Positions 32,901-42,576 of a DNA stretch of 64,000 nt are shown piece by piece (within the stretch, counting starts at the first letter, position 1; each line of letters starts with the position of its first letter). This DNA comes from Zygnema cylindricum (lineage: Eukaryota; Streptophyta; Zygnematophyceae; Zygnematales; Zygnemataceae), in the NCBI GenBank assembly GCA_037447655.1, contig JBBHKE010002052.1:375185-439184 (forward strand). Direction: 5' to 3'. The notes below the pieces were generated by a model. It was not told the origin of the DNA and searched no databases. It was given only the letters and a program-made list of their open reading frames with translations. A program made the translations under genes and the position numbers.

Positions 32901-35900
32901 TTTTTTCTGTTCTGTTTCTTGACGCTTTGGTTTTTTTTTTGTTTTGAACAACCTCAGGGATATTTCGGATATTTGTAAAGCTAAAGTATTTAGTGAGACA
33001 GGAAAAAAAACGCCTTTATTCGCTCGATTTTCTCATGTGACTGGAGAGAGAGGTTTCACCGATCTTGTTCGAGATGTTAGAGGATTTTCGTTGAAGGTCA
33101 GTTGAAAAAAAAAAGCGAGTTGAAAAAAAAAGTTTTTTTTTTTTCATTTCATTCAAAAATGAATCTGGCAGGTTTACTAAATGAATTCAGCCTTGGTTCA
33201 ATGTGGTATTTTTGGCGTTAATTCAATAATTAAAATCTCGTGAACTCAAGATTTTTTTCTTTCTGTTTTGTTTTGTTTTGTTTTTTGTTCTGTTGTAATC
33301 TGTTTACATTATCTTTTGATGGATGTTTTTGCAGTTTTACACAGAAGAAGGAAACTGGGATATGGTTGGAAACAACACGCCTGTTTTTTTTCTCCGAGAT
33401 CCAATCAAGTTTCCTGACTTGATTCATGCTCTTAAGGTGAATAAAAAAATGTGAAATTGCACTACAACATTTCCAAATTACGACTCAACATATCAATTTT
33501 TCTGTAAATTTGCAATATGAAGAAAATGACAAGCGTTACAACATTTGCATTTTTTGGTTGGAAATGGAAAGATGCCGGTTTTTGTAGTTTGTTGAAACAT
33601 GATTTTTTCCAAAAATATTCTCCAAAAAACCAAACACTTTTTTTTTTTTTGAATTTGGTGGGAAATTGTTGTTCGGAATCTTTTTTATTTGTTTCGCTTG
33701 CTAGTGTTTTTAGAAGAGGAGTGATGTCTCTTTAAACTGTGTAATTGAAAAGAACTAAACTTTATGAGGAAATGAGATTTATGACAATTTTTTTAAAATC
33801 TGTTTCAGAGAAATCCACAAACAAATCTTCGAGATGCAAATTCTTTCTGGGATTTTCTCAGCCTCGTTCCGGAATCCATCCATCAGGTGGGAATAGTCTT
33901 CTCAATCCAAAAGTTAAAAAAAAAAAAAAAAAAACTCACACATCTGTTTTGTTATGTTTTTGGTTTTCAACCTCAATGATTCTATTTGGTTCGAATTGAA
34001 CTTCTAGAAACTACATTGTGCTTTACTCCTGAAGTAATTTTCATATGCATTCTTTTTGCAAGTTCTAACCACATTTTCTTACCTTTCATTCGCTAGTGAA
34101 ATCCATATTTACTTATATTCCACATTTTTGAACCTTCTTTTTTGCAATCCTTAATGTTCTTCAAATGTTAATTGTAATAATTTCTTTACCTTCTTTTTGC
34201 AGGTTTTAATCACATTTTCTCCTAGAGGTGTTCCCGATGGATATCGATATATGCACGGTTATGGTTCCCATACATTCAAAATGGTGAATGAAAAAGGAGA
34301 GGCCAATTGGGTTAAGTTTCATTTTGAAGCAGATAAAGGTACTAAAAATTTAACTCATGAAGAAGCTCTTGCAATTAATTCGTATGATCCAGATTATGCA
34401 ACGAGGGATTTGAAGGAGGCGATTGATAGGAATGATTTTCCTTCGTGGACATTTTATATTCAAGTTATGCCATTGGAAGATGCTGAAAAGTACAAATGGG
34501 ACCCTTTTGATCTTACCAAGGTAATGAAATGAGACTGCAACTCAAGAGACGATGAAATTTGATTCATTTTGATTTTTTTCTTTCTTTTGCTTCCTGAGTT
34601 CTTTTTTTCTGAGTCGGGAGGAAGAAAAGTTGATTGTATCTGTTTGTGGAAGAGGAATAGAAAATGAAAGGTGGAAAAGCAATATGGAAAAAGGACGATA
34701 TTTTGGTTAGAGAAATAAAAAATCTAACAATTTTTCAACATTTTCTCAATGTTTCTACAAAATTCCGAACCATCTAACTGGAAGGGAATCTATGTATTTT
34801 CTCTCCTCGTTTGAAATCTCTGTTTTTGTTTTTTGAATAATTTCCGGCCATTTCTGTACATTTTCTGAGAAATTTCCCAACATTTTACAAGCTCTCATAT
34901 CTTGGTTTATATCCAAATCTTTCCCTGGTGCTTTTTTTTCTTCCTTCTTGTTTTGGTTTCCAGGTTTGGTTGAAAAAAGATTATCCTCTCCGAGAAGTTG
35001 GTCGAGTGGTTTTGAATAGAAATCCCAACAACTATTTTGCGGAAGTGGAACAGGTGGCGTTTAGTCCAGCTCACATGCCACCTGGCATCGAGCCTTCGCC
35101 GGATAGAGTCTTGCAATCAAGACTATTCTCATACGATGATACCGCCAGACACCGAATTGGAACCAATTTTATGCAGGTGATTAAATGGGATAAAAGGAAA
35201 TGTCGAAGGGGATGTCAAAGAAAATGTTAAAGGAAAATGCTAAAGGGAATGTTAAAAGGATGTGACATAGGACTGGCGTTTTGGCAGATGTTTTTATTTT
35301 GTAATAGTTTCCGTTTCAGATGGGATCTAATTTCGTGCAGGTGATTAAACAGGTTAAAAGGCGGTAAAAGACATTTAAGTTAGAATGTTGGAGGGAGTGT
35401 GAAAGGGTTGATGTTTATTGCAATGGTAAGGTACTTGACGGGAGTTAATTTTATGCAGATGGTAAATGAGCTAAACCGAAGTATGGAAGTTGAGATTGGA
35501 GGGAATATTGTTATGTTGGAGGAATATCGAAAAATATTTTAAAAAGATATTGAAAAGTATGTGGAAAAGGGTGTCATAGGCAATAATGCCAGAAGGGATG
35601 GCTGGAAGGAATGTGAAGTGGCTGATGTTTTAGGCTTTTGGGTTTTGAAAGAATATTTTAATCTGATTGTAACTGATTTTCTGAAGGTATTTTAAATGAG
35701 CTTGAAGGGAGTGTCGACGGGAATATTATAGGCCATTTTGAATGGAGGGGCATATAGTGTTCATCTTTTCTTCTTTTGTGTGGGAGGAAATTAATTGAAA
35801 GTTATCATGTTTCATATTATTTTTTGAGGCTGGTGTTTATCGTATTGGTTGAATATTTTTGTTTCGACTTACTGGTGGATGTGTAATAAAACAAATCAAC

Positions 35901-37227
35901 CGAAATTTCTTGATGTAGTATTCTTTTCTTAATGGAACTGTTTTTTGTTGTTTTGGCAACTGGTGAACTTGGTTGGCTTGTCTTAGGAGTATGTGTAAGG
36001 AAGAGCCAATGCCCTCCCTCTCCCTCTTCCTCTCCCTCGTATCTCTCAATCTCTCCTTATATTGATTTGTTATGCTCATGTGTACTTTATTTAACTGCAG
36101 GTACCGATCAATCGGTGCCCGTTTGCAAAAACCCAAACTTACCAGAGAGATGGAGCGATGGTATATTCTGATAATGGAGGAAGTGGTCCAAATTATTTCC
36201 CAAACTCGTTTGAAAGTCTTCCTCAACCGGACCCTTCCCAACCTATAATCACCCCATACAGGTGAAATTAGTAACCAAAAAAGAAGAGAACACAAGTCAA
36301 TAAATCGAAAGGGAAAAAAATAGTTTCTTTCATTTTTGTAGCATGAAAAAAAAAAGTTGGAAAATAACTAATTTTTGAAGTACTTGGATGAAGGTTTTTT
36401 TTTGGTATGTAAATGGGATTTACTGGTGGATAATAAATACTTAGGCCTTTAAGCTTTCCCTTTTTGGTGATGGTGTGTTGGAAGGTATGCTAATTGGTAA
36501 GAGTAAAATTGAAGAGGAGAAAATGTCACTCACTCATTCTCACTCTTTTTTTTTTTTGTGAGAAATGCTTTCTTATGACTGCCTATTTTGTATTGCTATA
36601 AAACACCTCGTATTACATTTCTTTCCACTTTATTTCCCTTTACCTACCTCTCCTTACTGTCCTTTCCTTTAACTTTCTTTTTCATTCCTTTCTCTTTTCT
36701 TTTTACTTTCCATTTCTTCCCTTTCTGTTTTTTTTCGTTTTCCCTCTTTCTTTTTTCTCCTTCTTCATTCCGTTTCAGTTCTTCCGTTCCTCCTTCCTCC
36801 TCCACATCCTCCTCCTCACTCCCTCCCCTCGTCCCCGCCCCCCTTTCCTTTCTTTCCTTTCCCCCGCCGAACCCTCCTTTTTTCCTCTCCTTTCCCTTCT
36901 TCTTACCATCTTCTCTCCCCTCTGCTCTCCCCTCTCCCCTCCTTCTCCAGTCATTCCGGTGGAACTGTAGGTCGTTACCTCCCTCAAAAGTGGAAGGACC
37001 AGGACGATTACGAGCAGCCTCGCATGCTGTGGAGGGACCAGATGACGGAAGAGATAAAGGAACAGACTGTCATAAATATCGCAAACCACTTGGGTCAGGC
37101 GCTTCCCAACATCCAGGCTCGACAGATCGACATTTTCCGGAAAGTCGATTTCGATCTCGCGGCCCGTGTGACGGCGAAGATTGTGGAGAAACAGTTCAGT
37201 AAGGAACCAAAGAGCTTGATTGCTTAG
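29662..37227 (+). CDS. monofunctional heme catalase, plastid-transit-like N-terminus, catalytic-His exon not found
   Basis: Catalase dismutates H2O2 to water and oxygen with a heme cofactor. Eight plus-strand exons with GT/AG sites and compatible phases give about 540 residues: 29662-29996, 32958-33096, 33335-33436, 33809-33886, 34203-34520, 34964-35176, 36101-36261, 36951-37227. Motifs in order are [51 protein letters not shown] (distal Asn in GNN), [53 protein letters not shown], and [12 protein letters not shown] with the proximal heme Tyr. The style ([19 protein letters not shown]) is nearer bacterial/animal clade-3 catalases than the usual plant peroxisomal clade. Residues 1-85 are Ser/Lys/Thr-rich and transit-like; the C-terminus SLIA is not a clear PTS1. 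The segment with the catalytic His (RVVHAKG region, about 50 residues) is missing between exons 1 and 2. Confidence 0.88.
30030..30230 (+). repeat. degenerate (TTGATTCTGAGTAGTG)n repeat in catalase intron 1
   Basis: Variants of TTGATTCTGAGTAGTGT recur about every 15-22 bases just after the exon 1 donor. They are noncoding. Confidence 0.8.
30231..30745. other. catalase intron 1, T-rich sequence, no exon found
   Basis: I searched this stretch for the missing catalase exon (SLTAGPRG...RERIPERVVHA region) in all plus frames and found nothing similar. It is T-rich plant-like intron sequence. Confidence 0.55.
30755..31140 (+). repeat. degenerate (TTTTGTAAA)n repeat
   Basis: About 380 bases of TTTTGTAAATTTTGTAAA and close variants (TTTATAAA, TTTCGTAAA). 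The minus frame 30831-31139 that reads IYKIYKI-like repeats is a by-product. Confidence 0.9.
31804..31928 (+). repeat. 74-bp tandem duplication spanning the WAT1-exon acceptor
   Basis: CGCAGAATAGAACAAGTATC and the following TCTCAAAAAATGGGACGG occur at about 31807 and again at 31881. Both copies keep the intron-end CGCAG. The 74-base offset is not a multiple of three, so only the second copy opens into the long frame. Confidence 0.93.
31886..32198 (+). pseudogene. WAT1-related transporter exon stranded in catalase intron 1
   Basis: WAT1-related proteins are plant EamA-type membrane transporters (for example vacuolar auxin export). This 104-codon open segment has an acceptor TTTCGCAG and donor CTTCAG|GTATGA. 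It encodes [20 protein letters not shown] with [18 protein letters not shown], then [20 protein letters not shown] just before the donor, matching the central exon of WAT1 genes in content and at both ends. The Met/Cys-rich helices replace the usual small residues. Only a short remnant of the next exon is seen (32,779-32,822), and no N- or C-terminal exons, so this is a gene fragment, not a complete transporter. Its phase does not let it splice in frame into the next catalase exon. Confidence 0.7.
32285..32460 (+). repeat. (TTTCCC/TTTTTG)n low-complexity tract
   Basis: T/C-rich then T/G-rich simple sequence between the two WAT1-like pieces. GA-rich blocks follow at 32,600-32,690 and 32,825-32,900. 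No exon is visible among them. Confidence 0.75.
32779..32822 (+). pseudogene. remnant of a further WAT1-like exon
   Basis: After an AG (GTTGTTAAG) the plus strand reads [11 protein letters not shown] and then a stop. In WAT1 proteins APVLKKYP-like residues follow the exon end LQ. The match is short but sits at the expected place. GA-rich simple sequence follows immediately. Confidence 0.4.
32958..33096 (+). CDS. catalase exon after the gap
   Basis: Encodes [20 protein letters not shown] through RDVRGFSLK. The acceptor is ACCTCAG and the donor TTGAAG|GTCAGT. It starts with the last base of a codon, so the missing exon would be a multiple of three in length. Exon 1 would splice to it in frame, skipping the catalytic His region. 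Confidence 0.9.
33335..33436 (+). CDS. catalase exon, distal Asn region
   Basis: Encodes [20 protein letters not shown] through FPDLIHALK. The acceptor is TTTGCAG and the donor CTTAAG|GTGAAT. It contains the distal-pocket Asn within VGNNTPVFF. Confidence 0.93.
33809..33886 (+). CDS. catalase short exon
   Basis: Encodes [20 protein letters not shown] then PESIHQ. The acceptor is TGTTTCAG and the donor CATCAG|GTGGGA. It joins both neighbours between codons. Confidence 0.92.
34203..34520 (+). CDS. catalase central exon
   Basis: Encodes [20 protein letters not shown] through [14 protein letters not shown] in one 106-residue open segment. The acceptor is TTTTTGCAG and the donor ACCAAG|GTAATG. 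Confidence 0.95.
34964..35176 (+). CDS. catalase heme-Tyr exon
   Basis: Encodes [20 protein letters not shown] through [11 protein letters not shown]. It carries the proximal heme ligand Tyr in [12 protein letters not shown]. The donor is ATGCAG|GTGATT; near-copies of this donor region recur downstream. Confidence 0.95.
35155..35480 (+). repeat. diverged copies of the heme-Tyr exon donor region
   Basis: The exon end and donor GGAACCAATTTTATGCAG|GT (35159-35178) is echoed at about 35,322-35,345 (GGGATCTAATTTCGTGCAG|GTGATTAAA) and about 35,437-35,465 (GGAGTTAATTTTATGCAG|AT). Homology continues into the intron as GTGATTAAA...TAAAAGG. The first echo keeps a GT donor; the second has lost it. Confidence 0.8.
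36101..36261 (+). CDS. catalase exon, PINRCPF region
   Basis: Encodes [20 protein letters not shown] through QPIITPY plus a split codon. The acceptor is AACTGCAG and the donor ATACAG|GTGAAA. Confidence 0.92.
36640..36950 (+). repeat. ~300-base polypyrimidine tract before the last catalase exon
   Basis: C/T-rich sequence with few purines runs directly into the CTTCTCCAG acceptor. It is an expanded version of the normal intron pyrimidine tract. Open frames on either strand here are low complexity. Confidence 0.85.
36951..37227 (+). CDS. catalase last exon
   Basis: Encodes [20 protein letters not shown] through KEPKSLIA and a TAG stop. The acceptor CTTCTCCAG follows about 300 bases of polypyrimidine. 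This C-terminal helical domain ([18 protein letters not shown]) is typical of catalase but divergent. There is no obvious peroxisomal SKL-type tail. Confidence 0.88.
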
Positions 37228-37402
37228 AGAGGGAATGGAGGGAGGAGATGAGGGAGGAAATGGGGGAGATGCAGTTCAGTAAAGAACTGAAGAGGGTAAG
37301 GAACACAAGGGGGAATGGAGCGAGACGATGGGGGAGGAGACGAGGGAGGAAATGGGGAAGTGGTTCATAAAGTAACTAAGAATGTTTGATTGCTTAGAGA
37401 TG
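37188..37402 (+). repeat. degenerate repeats of the catalase C-terminal coding end in the 3' UTR
   Basis: The end of the frame (CAGTTCAGTAAGGAACCAAAG, GATTGCTTAGAGA) is echoed at about 37,272 (CAGTTCAGTAAAGAACTGAAG) and about 37,362-37,400 (TTCATAAAGTAACTAAG, TTTGATTGCTTAGAGATGG). GGGAGGAAATGGGGGA-type linkers separate the copies. The stop in the first copy leaves the others untranslated. Confidence 0.8.
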
Positions 37403-39514
37403 GGGAGGGAATTGGAGGAAGAGTACATAGTGTAAAGTGTGTGATAGATATGAAAATGTGTGGAGTAGTTGAGAGAATAAGCTCGAAAGAATGAGCTTTG
37501 AGGGAAGAATTTTTCACTCCGGTATTTTTGTATAGTTGTGAATTGTAGTGATACTCTTTTGATGTATGAAACACTTCCATTTCAGTTTCGAGAAAGTTTT
37601 GCTCATGATGTTTAATGATTGAATGAATGAAAATTTTGGTACGGCATATTATTGTTGATTTTATGTTGATTTATTTGCAATGATTTTGAATCCAAAATTC
37701 TGGTTCCAATCAAAAATCTTGAGAATCCTACGGTTGTAAGGTCGCAAAAATACATCAAAAAACTATTTTTAACACTTTCATGGAAAAAAAATGTCTGAAA
37801 ATTTATTCCACGTATCAACAATTTGCGAAAAAACCCAAGTGGAAAAAGAAAAAAAAAAAACAAAAACAAAAAATAAATAAAAGAAAAAGTAAAAAGAGAA
37901 AAAAATGATGTGTGGCACACAGTTAAAAAGAGGGGCTTAAAATTTAAAATCTCTCGTGACGCAAAAACAATTCAAAAAACAAAACAAAAGATAGAAAAGA
38001 TGTGTGAAAAAAAAAAGAAAAAAAAATGTTAAAAAAAAAGAAATGACTGTCTTTCACTCTCATCTGTGAAACGGAGGTTTTAGGCTTTTTCTCCTTTGGG
38101 CCAATTTAAAAGACCCGTTTTGAACTCAAACCGGCAGATGAACTCATTTATGAAAGGGTAAATACTGTGGCTTTTCGCCATTAGAAACAAAAAGAAATAA
38201 GAAAACCTCAGGAAGGAATGTGTAAAATATTTTTTGAGTAATGCTTTGTGCGTCTATTTATTTATTTTATGAACAAGCTTTAATTTGGGCGAATCAGTTT
38301 CCCCGTTTGTGGAGATAGGTAAGTTCCTCAAAAGGCACTTTTAGTGGTTTTTCTTATGTTTAATTGCGGTATTACGCGTAACAAAATGGTCAACAGCTGA
38401 CCCAATCATTGATCTTTTGTGGCTCAATTTTTGTTGGTATTATAACGTGAATCACTTTTAGTGTTAACAACACTAAATCCACAGCCTTGAAATTTTGACC
38501 CTCGAACCTAAAACACTAAATTTAGAATTAATAACACTAGATTTTCCTTTTAGTGTCTTTTACACTTAAATTAGACAATTTCTAAGCAGTGTAGGGCACA
38601 CAATGTGTCAATTTGTATCAAAAGTGTTTGCATTTCGTCTAAAGTACAAAAAAAATGTGAGAAAACGTTGTCGCCACGAGAAAGTGAGTGGAGTCGACAT
38701 GAAGAAGCACACTCATATTTGATTCCTAGTAATAAAGGCAGGAAAACCGCGCGAACCTGTTCTCACATGTTCAAACGTCGACAATGTGAACACACACTAT
38801 GGAATTGTGTACCCAAATTTATTGTGTGTTAATTAAAGTTAATGTTTTACTGGTTGGAGGTATGAAACGCAATAAAGCGATATTGTTTTTTTTTATTAAG
38901 CTACTAATTTCTTAACACTGTAAGTGATCCAAGGTGCAACGTTCTTCAAATCAAGTGTTTTAGGACCTGCAAATACAAAAAATCATTATTGCAAAACTTA
39001 CGATGTAAAAACCAAGTTGATACAAAGGGGGTAAAAACGCCACAAATTGGCCCAATTGAGCCGAACTCTTAGGGTATCGAGGTAAATTTCGCATTCGACT
39101 TGTAAAATATGACGACCAATAAGAAATAACCTTGGAAACGTCAAAGATCTGGGAGGAAATTGAGCGAGCCTATTATTTTCTTAGGCGAAGGGATATTAAA
39201 AACAGAAAAAACGGAAGTTGTTAGGGAAAACTTTGAGAAATTTTTTTAGCCGTCGAATAAAGGCACCTGATTTGCCCAAATTGGGTGTTTACCAGTGTAC
39301 TAAAGATTTAAGTTTCTGACTCTATGTACATTCAAAGCTAAAAGTTACTCAGTACTGGATCAACAAAAATTGTCTATTTCGATGGTGAAAGATAGTTTTT
39401 CCCTCTCGGAAACGTTTCGACAAAACGGTAAAACATTGTTGTAACATGTTATGCATGCAGTTGAAAGCGACACATTCAACAATTTTAGTAAAGAGTTGAA
39501 CCAGAAACTAAAGG
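37403..39514. other. catalase 3' flank and AT-rich intergenic sequence, no gene seen
   Basis: 37,815-38,045 is A-rich simple sequence. Short GTGTTAACAACAC and TTAGTGT palindromes near 38,455-38,575 resemble motifs in RCL1 intron c-d. The small frames (38605-38832) have no recognisable domain. Confidence 0.5.
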
Positions 39515-40440
39515 GGTGTGCCCATGTGACTACTTTTTTGAAGTGGTACTTTCAATTTTAGAGAAAGATTCTCTCTACTACTTGGTAAAACGTTCCAATG
39601 ATCGAAAATGAATTTAAAACTTTGAAACGTGACAGTCATAGACATAGGTAAAAATTGTGAGGGTTGAAGACGAGCACGAAACCTTCGACAATTGATGACG
39701 TCCACCCAAACAGTAAAGGTTGTAGACGTTTAGTTTTTTGTGAAATTGTAGATGTCCAGGATTTTGTGACATTGTGACGTCATGTTCAATTGTGACAACG
39801 TCGACGTCATTAATACCAAAAATTTCCGCTATGGCTTTTCGATTTTGCTTTTTCGTCTTTCTTCACTCAACCTGCCTTGAAAACTCGACCAAAGGTAATT
39901 AAAAAGATTAGTTTTTAGAGATTTTTCATATTATACCAGTTTCGTCGTGTCCCACTCCAAAACGTGTAAGATAGGAGCGGGAGTGTGAGAGGGAAAGGGA
40001 GAGGCGACGATGGCGTAATATTCTACAAAAGACCCATGAATGAAACTGGAGGTCCTAGACCCCTTGCAAACTTCTTTGCATAAATGCGCGTGGCGGGCGG
40101 GAAAAAAAATATTGAGTACTCTCACTCATACTTATATTTTACATTCGTTTGGCACGTTCTTGGATGTTTTACGATTCGTTGTTCAAGTGATACTCTAACT
40201 ATAATCAACTTGCGAGGTGATTTTTGATAAAGTTTTTTTATGAGCTACATTCGTGTGCCCGTGGGTCGAAAAGAGCAAAGCGAAAAAATGAGTACAAACG
40301 ACGAGAAAAATAGAGTACATTCAAAGTATCAAGATGATTTTTATTCTTTTACAAATTTATTGTACGAAAATAGTTGGGGACTGAATTTTGGAGGAAAACG
40401 ACAAAAAAAACCCGATACTTTAAAACATGGGCAAAATCCT
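39515..40440. mobile_element. inverted-repeat element, copy B (reverse orientation to 27774-28837)
   Basis: In reverse orientation it follows copy A end to end: GTGCCCATGTGACTAC at the left end, GTAGACGTTTAG and ATTGTGACGTCA near 39,725-39,785, the GGGAGTGTGAGAGGGAAAGG block near 39,980, TACATTCAAAGTATC near 40,315, and GATACTTTAAAACATGGGCA at the right end. The frames at 39931-40443 are chance frames in it. Diverged termini and a single left-end unit suggest it is older than copy A. Confidence 0.75.
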
Positions 40441-40669
40441 TAATAGTGAACCTCCCTATCAGGGGAAAATTGAGGTTGTTTACTAAAAGCCGTATGTTTT
40501 CGTACCAATAGGTACTAATTTTTTTTTCTTTTTAAATAGAATATGTTTACTAGAGATATTCTAAGATTCTCCAAACTTTTAGGTGGCAACTTCAACGATA
40601 CGATTTTTCGCGTTTTCTCATACGCGACACAAACACTCATTTTATTCAGTTTATAACTTGTGTCCTCTT

Positions 40670-41300
40670 TGTTGAAAAAGGTATTCTATAGATTTCTACT
40701 TCGTCAGTCTGAAGTAGCTCTTCTTAAGTCCTCACACTTCTCGTGGTCACTGAAGACTTGAGACAACCATGGCTGCCTTAGGCCAACAAGGAGACAGATC
40801 AAGGGAGCAGGAGGAGTAGCCCCTTGCAAAAGGTAGGCAGTCAGACTAGGATTTGATCTTAGGTCCTACAGGGTGACCGCCGACCAAGGGAGCAGGAGGA
40901 ATAGCCCGTTAAAAAAGGTAGACAACCAGACTAGGATTTGATTCTAGGTCCACGGTGACCGCTGTATAGAGTAATCCATTAGGTCTTTGATAAGATCCGA
41001 TACACACATGGGGTACGATTTGTATTTAAAGAAATAATCATAGACGTATTCCATTTAACGATTTACAGATCGAAAAGAGCATAGAACCTGCTCAGACACA
41101 CCAAATAAACGGGACACACGAAATAAACGAAACAACATTTCCCTGAACGGACAGAATTAAATGTCCGTCTCAGATCAGACGGATGAGACGGCTCACAGTA
41201 GAGCCGATGTACCAGAGTGAACATTTGGCGGTTTATGGAGGCGACATCATCGGATGACACGTGGCAAGATATCAGCGGATAGCGCATATTATGGGGAGAG
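40670..41300 (+). mobile_element. truncated LTR of the same Copia LTR superfamily
   Basis: It starts TGTTGAAAAAGG and carries, in order, the GGTCACTGAAGACTTGAGA and CATGGCTGCC block near 40,745, tRNA-box-like GGATTTGATCTTAGGTCC near 40,850 (duplicated near 40,935), and CGGATGACACGTGGCAAGAT with TCAGCGGATAGCG near 41,255. These are shared with the solo LTR at 7529-8560. The 3' third is missing where the next LTR begins near 41,329. Confidence 0.72.
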
Positions 41301-41328
41301 GAGCCATGGCTCCGGATCTAACAAGATA

Positions 41329-42576
41329 TCATGCCGCATCGTGTCGGCTGCTCGCGTGCACAATATCATGCCCGCACTGGCAATATTCGGCGCGCGCACG
41401 ATATAATACACGCACGCGAGATTTTATAAATGCACGCGCGGTATTTCTCACGCACGCGCGGTATTTTTCAAGCACACGCAGTATTTCTCACGCACGCGCG
41501 GTATTTTGCAGGCACGCGCAGTATTTCTCGCGCACGCGCGGTATTTCGCATGCACGCACGGTTTATGGCACGCGCGCGCGGTTTCATGCATGCACGCGCG
41601 ATTTCATGCATGCACGCACGATTTGATGCACGCACGTCTAGCTTTTTCGTTCGCACGTGCTAAATTTCGCGTCAGTTCATTTATTTATATGTTTGTTGAA
41701 CCGTACTAATTTCGTGCGTGGTACTGTTTCGTTTCGTGCGCAGGTACACACTTTTTTAGTATTTTGCGTGATACCTTTCATTTGGTGCGGTATGCTTCGA
41801 TTCGTGCGTATGCACGCGATTTCGAAGTATGGAGGTGGAGTTTTGTTTAGAGCGAATCGCGATTCCCGGGTGACGCTTCGATATATCTTATTTATTTAAG
41901 TCGCAAACCCATGTAGGTTCGCGCGCACATGTAGTTAGGGAGGGTTTTTACCCTCGGACGATGGATTCTGTCAGGCGTACAACAGCGGATGTTAGCCGCC
42001 TATTGGCCAACATCTTAAGTAGTTTCATGCATGTAAAGTAGACTAGACGTAAGCTAATTTTACTTAGGCCTAGCGTAGCTCTTACTTAGCCTAATTCTTA
42101 GTTTAGAGAATTTAGCTTTTGGACAAGAATTTTTCCTTGGCAGCGGAGCTTTTCTCTTGCTCTCTCTCTCACCGATTGCCCATGCTTTCTCTTTCTTATT
42201 GCTGGCTAGCTATAGTGGCTAGATAGGTTAAGAATATTTGCCTTTGTTTCTGCCTCGTTTTTAATCCACACGGCTTCGGCCAAGTCCGGAAGGTTTCCCT
42301 CCAAACTCGTCTTTGTGGCGATTGGTGGAGTGGAGGCTTGAGGTGTGGCATCTTCTGTAAAGTTGCGCCGTTCTCCGGACAACAGGACGGTTTGTTTGAG
42401 TGTATTTAGGTGTGTGGCATTTCAATTTTCTTGGAAAAGTGTCATTTTTGGTTAAATCCGATTTTCTTGGTTTTGGTTGGAAGTGATTATTTTGCATTGT
42501 TGATTTCCTTTGAGATAACTCTTGTAGCGAATAAGTGGAAGACCCGAGAGCCTAGTGGCTACCTCGTGGCTTAGTA
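41329..42576 (+). mobile_element. 5' LTR of gag-protease element 1 (left end truncated)
   Basis: From ATGCCGCATCGTGTCGGCTG onward it is collinear with 47046-48213, including AACCCATGTAGGTTCGCGCG, GGTTTTTACCCTCGGAC, TATTGGCCAACATCTTAAGT and GGAAGGTTTCCCTCCAAA. Compared with the downstream LTR about 210 bases of its start are missing. The end is set near GTGGCTTAGTA by comparison with the LTR at 59724-61236. Arrayed HAR-type frames (41261-41709) are repeat artefacts. Confidence 0.78.
41400..41645. repeat. 20-bp CpG-rich minisatellite in the LTR
   Basis: About twelve units of ATTTCTCACGCACGCGCGGT and variants, period 20, rich in alternating purine-pyrimidine (CGCGCG, GCATGCAC). The matching array in the downstream LTR is at 47,090-47,370. 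Alternating CG/CA runs can form Z-DNA and are dense CpG methylation targets. Confidence 0.9.

Noticed and set aside
29662-37227. Lipoxygenase, because of the plastid-type N-terminus
   Set aside because: Downstream exons carry unmistakable catalase motifs ([28 protein letters not shown]); no lipoxygenase iron-ligand motif is present.
41261-41709. Open frames reading HARAVF/HARYF-type repeats as a repeat protein gene
   Set aside because: They are translations of the 20-bp CpG minisatellite. Because 20 is not a multiple of three all frames stay open, and the same happens in the other LTR.
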